A stretch of 64,000 nucleotides of DNA from Parachlorella kessleri (Eukaryota; Chlorophyta; Trebouxiophyceae; Chlorellales; Chlorellaceae). Within the stretch, counting starts at the first letter, position 1, and every line of letters begins with the position of its first letter. The translations under genes and the position numbers were made by a program. The stretch is from contig BBXU01000983.1 of the NCBI GenBank assembly GCA_001598975.1, forward strand, positions 51,864 to 115,863. Reading direction: 5' to 3'. Positions 57,473-64,000 of the stretch are shown in pieces. The notes beneath the pieces are model-generated. The model was not told where the DNA came from. It searched no databases and saw nothing but the letters and a program-made list of their open reading frames with translations.

Positions 57473-60400
57473 CTAGTCAGCGAATCGCACTGCCTTTCTC
57501 GGCTTCATTAAGGGAGCCAGAGGCCTCCCATCAGGAGGAATTACCGCCACAACAGCAGCCGACAAAGGAGCTGCGGCTGCGCGGCCGGCACCGGCCTCTG
57601 TGGAAGGGCCCGGGAGCAGCTGTGCTGTCAAGGCTACACCCGTCTGCACGTTACTTGCCGCAGCCGCATGCGCTGCCTCCCCTCTACCTTCCACACTGGC
57701 TGCTTGGCTTTGCTGCAATTGACAGGAGCAGCCACCCCCTGGCCGCATCTCGCTTGCAGAGGCGCTAGCGGCCACAACATGGCCGGCGGCTTTTTGAGGC
57801 AACGCCTCCACCCGCTGCGGGCCGCCCCCCTCGTGCATGCCGTATGGCTCTGCCTCCCCTTGAGCAAGCTCTGGCCCCAGCCACCGCTCCTCCTGCTGCA
57901 CCTCTCGGTCATGCTGCCGCTCCTGCTGCTGCGCGCCGCTGCCTGGACCCTCTCTGGCCCATTGTGGCACCGGAGCAGCCTCTCCTCCTGGCCCATCGCC
58001 CAGCACACCACCGGTTGCAGCCCCTGCCACGGCCCCTGCTTGGGGCTGCTGAGCCCTGGCAACAGTCACGGAGGCCAGGAGGCCAGGCTGGTGCCACACA
58101 GAGCTTGGACCAGCCGTTGCCTGCTCCGCTGCTCGACTTACTACGCCCTCTCCGCTAGGCCCTGCCTCATCCAGTCCCTCCCCTCCTCCACCACCCGGCA
58201 GGTCCTGGAACTCAGCCAGCTCTGCCACCCTCACCGGGCGCAGGGAGGACAGCAGCAGGTTGCGAGCCCGCCGCCTGTCCGCCTCCGTTCGCTGCCGGTC
58301 CTGTTGAGCGCCCCGCAGGCCCGTCCTGCCGGCGCCCCCGCCGCGAACGTGCGCTGGTGCCGTTGCTGCTGCTGCTGCGGGTGAAGTGTCCGCCGCAGCC
58401 TTGGCCTCGCCAGCAGGCGAGCTGCCGTTCCCTCTCCTTCGGGTGACACCCCAGTCCGACCCATTGCCGTGCCTCTTGCGCTTGCTGTGCTTGCTGCTGC
58501 CGGGGGAGGCCTGGGTGTGGTGACCAGAGCTGCTGCCTCCACCAGGAGCCGCTGCAGGAGCCGCCGAGCTGCCCATTGCTTCATTAGCTGCCGCGAATGC
58601 TGCATCAGCGGGTGACTCTGCCACCGCCGGCTTTCCTGCTGCAGCTTCTATGATGCCAGGCACTGGCCGCTCCGCGGCCTGCTCTGCGTCCCGACCTGCT
58701 GGGGACTGCTGTGCCTGCTGCGACAGCATGGCCTCCTCCAGCGTGCCCTTCATGGCCAGCGTTTCTACAAGCACGTCCTGCCTGGCGCCCATGCGGTGCG
58801 CACGACTCACAACCTGCAGGTGACACCCAAGGCCGCAGAGGCTGCCATATGCTTGGATTGCTCCCAGGGTGGTCAACTTGAGACGAAGTGTATACACGCC
58901 GGCCATCAGAGGCACAGAGCACCGCATGGCGGAGCCCAGAGGGGGTTCCGACCACCTAAGCGGGCTTCCTGTCTGGCCTGCTCACCCAAACCGTGGCTGC
59001 GTCGCTCGTTGCTCGACGAGACAACGGCCCCCTGCCCACCCTGCCCTTCCGGCAATGAACGCGCATCCAGAAAGGAGCGTGTGACGGTCGATCCAGCGCT
59101 GCACCAGCTGCCCACCTGAATACAATGAGCAAAGCAACTGTCCAGCACGAGGCCACCTACAACGAACATGTGATTCCACCCAGCCCAGCCCAGCCCAGCC
59201 CAGACTAGCGCAGCGCTACATAGCCCAGCCCTACCAAGCCCAGCCCAGCCCACCTGCTGCTCCAGGGCCTGGTCTGCGATGGGCTCCATGAGGAAGATGT
59301 GGGACACGAAGCTGAGGTCCAGCCCCACAGACCCCGACTCGTCCATCAGCAGCACCCCGCACCACAGGTTGTGCTGGAAGCTGCGGGAGCCAGTGCAGGC
59401 TGAACACCAGTCATAATGCGTTGGGTGCAGCACGCGGGCTGCGAGTCGGGGGGCAAGGTGCTGCAAGGGCCGAGACGCAGCACCAGGGATAACACGTATA
59501 CTTGGCTCCGCATCATCTAGGTTACCTGAGCTACGTCAGCAGCCATGACCAGTCTTGCACTTCACAGCCCAGCATGCATGCGTGCATGCATGGACCCCAG
59601 CCAAGGTGGGTCCCAGCAACCGGGCCGCTCCTCCCCCGGCAAGTCACCCTGAGAGAGCCGCACACCCGACCGGGGTGCCTACTGCCCAACAACACACTCC
59701 TACATTGCTTACGCCTTCCCCGAGTAGCTCCCTGGGGTCAGCAAGGCCAGCCACCGACAACCTGGGAAGACCAGCAGACTCACGCTAGACGAGCCTGGCG
59801 AAGCCATCAAGCACGCAAGGACCCTTTGGCCCAGAGGCACTCAGGCAGGCAGAAGACCCACCAACCTGGCAAGCTCGCTGGCTTTCTCCTGTGGCTTCAT
59901 GCTGGACTTGAGCACAGCATGCTCCACGTGGTGCTGCTCCAGGTACAGCTGCAGCAGCAGCATGTGCTCCCAGAACTGCAGGGGGCCACACGCATGGGAA
60001 CCACCATGGAGGCTCGCCAGGGCAGGAGACGAGGGGACAACCAGCAGTAAAAGCATGACTCAAGCTGTCCTCGCCAATAGCCAGTGGAATGGCACTCTCC
60101 TGGTCGAACAGGCTGCTCTGCCTAGCTCCCCTTTGACTCTGACCGCCCTCCCAGCCTGGCATGCATGACAGCGACCCCACCCTGCACGGGCAAGCACACA
60201 GCCAGCAAGCATAGCGTGGTCCTGGGAGCAGGAGAGTCAGGCTAACCCCCGCTGCCATGATCACGTCCTTGCCTGCGTGAACACGATCGCCTTGGTCAGC
60301 CCTGGCCGCGCCCCGCCACCTCCCCCGTCCTGTGTTGACGCCCCGGGCGCCCCCTCCCTCCCCAGCAGCACTTGCTCCCGCAGGCGCTGCCCCGCGGGGC

Positions 60401-63400
60401 CCAGCGGCAGCACCGCGCCCGCCTCCAGCAGCCGCCGCAGCAGGTGCACGCACTTGGTGGACTGGGTGCTGGCCCAGTTGGCCTGCCACTCGCCCTCTGC
60501 GGCGCCGCGAGCGCCTGCGGAGGCGGCAGCAGCAGCCGGGAGATCCCTGTGGGGTACCAAACCCCTGAAGCCTGGCTGGGCAAAGCGGTGGTGCGGAGGT
60601 GGATATGGGGTGGACTGGTGTGTGTGTGTCAGCAGGGCATTGCTGCCTTCCGGGAGTGCCCCCCAAATAGCGTGGCAGCAAGGGTGCTTGCTGCCTTGCC
60701 AACTACCTGGGGCTCTGCATTTGACGAGGCCTGAGATAGGGGGGCTCACCCCTGCATTGTAAGAGTACACTGACTGCTGCCTTGTAAACAGTGGGCAAGT
60801 GCATGGCCTGAGGCGCCCCGGCCCACCCACCCTTCTGTGCGTAGGCGGGCTGCCACTCGATGAGCTCCACGGGCACGTCCCACTTGGGGTTGGGGTTGTG
60901 CTTCAGCCGCTCAGGGTCATCCTTGCCCTGGCAGCGGGCCACAGGGGAGCGTGGAGCGATGAACATGTTTGGGTGCAGAGGGAACAAGAGGGCATGCATG
61001 TCACGCACTCAGCATGCAACCTGGCAGGGACCCAGCAGTACCTGCGCTGCATGAGCACTAGGGGGTGCCACCCACCGGCTCACCAGATTCAGCAACCGCA
61101 GTAGGAGAGGGGCTTAGCACAGGCTCATAGATATTGATGTAGTTGGTGGGGACCAGGACAAGCATGACATGCCGGCCATGCCTTGCCTGAAGCGAAACTT
61201 CGACTACCACAAACGGAGATGCTGCAAGCCTAGAAGGGCACTTGGCCTGACGGCGATTATCCATACCAGTTAGGAAACAAGGCTTGGAGGCCTTACCTGC
61301 ATGACATAGGGCTCCTGGCAGACGGGGCAAGCCCCCTTGTCCCCCGACGTGCATTCCACGCACAGCAGGTGGCAGCAGGGCGTCGCAAACACCACCCTGG
61401 CTGCATCGCCACACCGTTCGCACTGGGCGCCCTGCTGCATGGCGGATTGGATGCGCGCTGCAAGCTGTGGCGAGTCATGCCGCAGCGCGCCGCATGCAGT
61501 GAGGGCGGAGCACAGCAGGCGCAGCACGCTCAGCGGCACGTCGCCTCGGGCCAGTGGAGGAAGCAGGCGGGCGGGAGAGAGGTGCCGAGCGGGCCCCTCA
61601 CCCTCCTGGAGAGGATGAAGGGAGGCCGATTTTGGCATCTCCTTGATTTCAGGAACCTCGATTGAGAGAGATTCAACAAACAGCATGCTTCGTCCCTGAT
61701 CCCACCAGTCGCCCGCTTGGAAGCAGCAAGGCAGAGGCGGCTCTCTGCCATCCTCAAGCACACAGCACGGCACAGCCATCAGCAGCCCGTTCCACAGTAG
61801 ATGCTGGCAGGGGCAAGGCAATCATCACCTGCAGCTCTGGCAGCATACGAAGCGCCACAGCAGCCGCGGCGCGCTCCCCGGGGTCAGCATGCCCAGCAGT
61901 CACGTCTTCTAGCTGCGCCTGCGCCATGCCAAGCTGGCGAGGACCCAGCTGGGGCGCTGGCGCCGGTGCCTGCTTGGCCAGGATCAGCCAGATGGTCTCT
62001 GCAAGGTCCTTGTCCAGGACCTGCGGACAAAGCAATCACTGAATAAGGGAGAGGCTGGGGTGTTGAGGCCCACGTAACTCATGCGCGCACCTGTTTGAGA
62101 TGGTGCACCCCGCAGGCATTTCTCACACTCGTGCTAGGAGATTGACACAGTGGCTGCGGTAAGCGGTGGTGTGCCACGTGCATGCACTGCCAGGCAGGGA
62201 GCCCTTGCAATCTAAACATGGTTGCCAGGGGGCCCAAGTAAGCACCGCATGGCCCCTAGGCAGCATGACAGCCACCAACAAGAGGCAGTCGGGAGGCCCA
62301 TGGGATGACACTGCCGGCTATGGCTAGCCTGCTGACTCTCCCTCCCCTCCATCATCAGAACTCCATCAAAGGCGCAAACTCCTCAACCCTGACCCCACCT
62401 GCAGCTCGCAGTTGCCTGCCACGTTGCAGGAGAGGCGCAGGTTGCGCAGCGTCTGGGTGGAGCGCCGGGTGTTGGCCTCGTACAGCAGGCTCTCCTTGTG
62501 GTCGGGGTCGTACCTGCAGGCAAGGCCGGAGTGGCAGTGCACTCGGAGTGCATTGGTACGCAAGACAAGGGAGGGCACTAAGGGGGAGGAGGAGGGAGGG
62601 GGGGGGGGGGTGTTCAAGAGGAGGGCGCTCAATGCTGAGGGCAAGGGAGTGTCCGCCTAAAAAGACAATTCACCCACGCGGACAACTTGAGGGGAAAGCA
62701 GTTGTCAGGCAATCTAGCCCGCTACGCTAGTGGCAGGGCAGCTGTGTAGGGTGTGTGCAAGGACGGGCAAGCAGCTCCTGTGGGCCCGAGAGGGTCCACC
62801 ACGAGCCGCGCTGGGCCACAGTGGTCAGGGGTGGGTAGAGGGGAGCGCGGTGTTTCCGGGCGGGCCTCTTACCAGTCGCTGGTGATGAGGTTGAAGCGCA
62901 CAATGTCCACAAAGCCATTGTAGCTCTGGGCGTGCATGGGCGCAAACTCCAGCAGCGTCACCTGCGGCAGAGTGTGTATGTGCAGCAAGCTTGCTGACGA
63001 AATGGTACATCAGCCTGGTGCCGCAGCGCTTCAGCAAGTCGCGCAAGCAATTCTCGCTCAGCTAGGGTGGGCATCCTGGCCACAGCCAAACTCAGCACTG
63101 CCTCCTGGACAGTCACCCTTTCCCATTATCACCAACTTCCACTGCTCCTCCTGGACAAGTGCCACGCCCTTGAACGACACAACTGTGCATCCCACGGCCC
63201 TCGCTCCGCCCGCTTTGCCCCTCGCATCCATCAAAATACACACCACCGCACCCCACCCGCCCGCCCCACCCACCTACCTTCCGGTGCAGCCTGGGCAGGT
63301 TCCAGAGCTCCTGCTTGGATGCCCGGATCATGCAGCGCTGCAGCAGGGCCAGCAGCCGCAGCCGCCCCTCCACCTGCCGTGCCTGGAAGGGGGCCTGCAG

Positions 63401-63831
63401 GGACCAGGGGGCAGGCAGGCAGGCGGGCCAGTGGGCCTTGGGGACAGCGGGGGAGCAGCACGCTTGCGCCAAGCCAGGTCCTTGGCAGGATTTCATGCGG
63501 GGGGGTTTCCTCAATGGGGGGATGCGGGGCAGGGAGGGTGGTGCATGAATGCATTTGCAATCGTCCGCTGGTCCACTTCACAGCCGCCCCTCCCAGCGGG
63601 CGGCCCGCTGGGAACGGGCCCAAGCATGGCGTGGAAGTCTGACCTGGAGCCGATGCTGCAAGCACAAGTAAGGGTAGTCCAAATCATGCCCCAGAGCTGA
63701 CCACAGGCGCCCCACCTGGATCGCTTCCTGCCAGGCTGAGGCCTGGCTGTAGGTGGGCTCATGCAGGAAGGCCATGAGGGGCTGGAGGTAGCTGACGGGG
63801 GTGGTGCCGCCACTGCTAGGGGTGGGCGTGC
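57473..63831 (-). CDS. At3g54460-like SNF2 ATPase/RING protein, C-terminal half (5' partial)
   Basis: Eleven in-phase exons: 63831-63716, 63394-63278, 62961-62873, 62513-62399, 62020-61829, 61605-61297, 60927-60831, 60514-60273, 59975-59866, 59380-59254, 58813-57473, giving about 950 residues. They encode the end of the SNF2 N-lobe (LLALLQRCMIRASKQEL, EFAPMHAQSYNGFVD, TLRNLRLSCNVAG), a C3HC4 RING (CERCGDAARVVFATPCCHLL, CVEC, CPVC), NPNPKWDVPVELIEWQP, and a helicase C lobe (KAIVFTQ-FWEHMLLL, LLMDESGSVGLDLSFVS, and motif VI EQQVVSRAHRMGA). This order matches the plant F-box/SNF2/RING protein At3g54460; any F-box would lie upstream of the window. About 410 disordered residues follow the helicase lobe and end in RKAVRFAD. 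Exon 61605 was chosen for its pyrimidine-rich acceptor. Intron 60272-59976 needs a GC donor. Confidence 0.93.
59179..59203 (+). repeat. (CCCAG)n microsatellite in an SNF2/RING intron
   Basis: Five tandem CCCAG units lie in the intron between exons 59254 and 58813. Related CCCAGCC copies continue to about 59250. Confidence 0.85.
62598..62610 (+). repeat. Poly-G run (13 nt) in an SNF2/RING intron
   Basis: Uninterrupted G homopolymer inside the intron 62514-62872. Its length is prone to sequencing error but lies outside coding sequence. Confidence 0.85.
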
Positions 63832-64000
63832 CTGCGGGCGAGAGTAAGGCACGCACTGTCAGCCTTGCCTGCAAAGCTCTCGCACTCTGCTGCACTCGCG
63901 CCACCTTGGGGACCCTTACACAGGCAGCCCCCGCCCCTCCACACGCACAGACAGAAACCGCGGAGACAGCAAGGGCAGGGCGGTGGTAGGCCAGCGAGGG

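Noticed and set aside
57668..58384. 238-codon + strand ORF
   Set aside because: Antisense shadow of the disordered tail of the SNF2/RING gene; the tail frame joins in phase to the helicase exon.
1..64000. Transposon, viral insertion, CRISPR or organelle DNA
   Set aside because: No reverse transcriptase, transposase, integrase, capsid or organelle gene motif, no long terminal or inverted repeats, and all genes look like host nuclear genes.

Overview
The window is nuclear DNA of a green alga (Chlorophyta, most likely a trebouxiophyte-like lineage). The reasons are moderately GC-rich, densely intron-split genes with short exons, plant-type protein families (DEG9 protease, LCAT4-type acylhydrolase, At3g54460-type SNF2/RING protein, DEK_C/SWIB protein, plastid-type cis-prenyltransferase), long Gln/Ala/Pro/Ser-rich disordered tracts, and TGTAA-type polyadenylation signals behind several stops. 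I rebuilt 14 protein-coding genes by joining exons so that every splice junction keeps the reading frame. I saw no rRNA, tRNA, CRISPR array or transposon.

Left part (1-26 kb): the 3' two-thirds of a DEG9-type serine protease (+); a very Gln-rich putative transcription factor (-) with two SUMO-consensus motifs; a DEK_C-SWIB-SWIB chromatin protein (+); an F-box/Sel1-repeat protein (-); and, divergent from it, a plastid-type double PRC-barrel protein (+).

Middle (27-44 kb): a CK1/TTBK-type kinase fused to a long RS domain (+); a small one-TM Cys-rich probable plastid protein (-) sharing a 173-bp divergent promoter with a cis-prenyltransferase (+); and a 14-exon TOGARAM/crescerin-type TOG-array protein (-), a family tied to ciliary microtubules.

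Right part (44-64 kb), all on the minus strand: a tandem pair of secreted double-cystatin-like proteins with identical exon structure, a secreted Cys-rich protein with chitin-binding (CBM14-like) spacing, an LCAT/PLA-type lipid acylhydrolase with a large disordered insertion, and the C-terminal half of an At3g54460-like SNF2/RING protein ending in a PP1-docking (RVxF) motif.

The strongest unusual signals are: (1) about 8 of roughly 102 reconstructed introns need a GC donor (GC-AG), one of them conserved between the two cystatin paralogues; (2) the secreted cluster of two double-cystatins plus a CBM14-like protein; (3) a kinase-RS fusion; (4) a TOGARAM-type ciliary protein; (5) the N-terminal domain of the Gln-rich factor, possibly related to CudA/plant STAT-like DNA-binding domains. 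All identities come from reading translations and recalled family motifs. No search was run.
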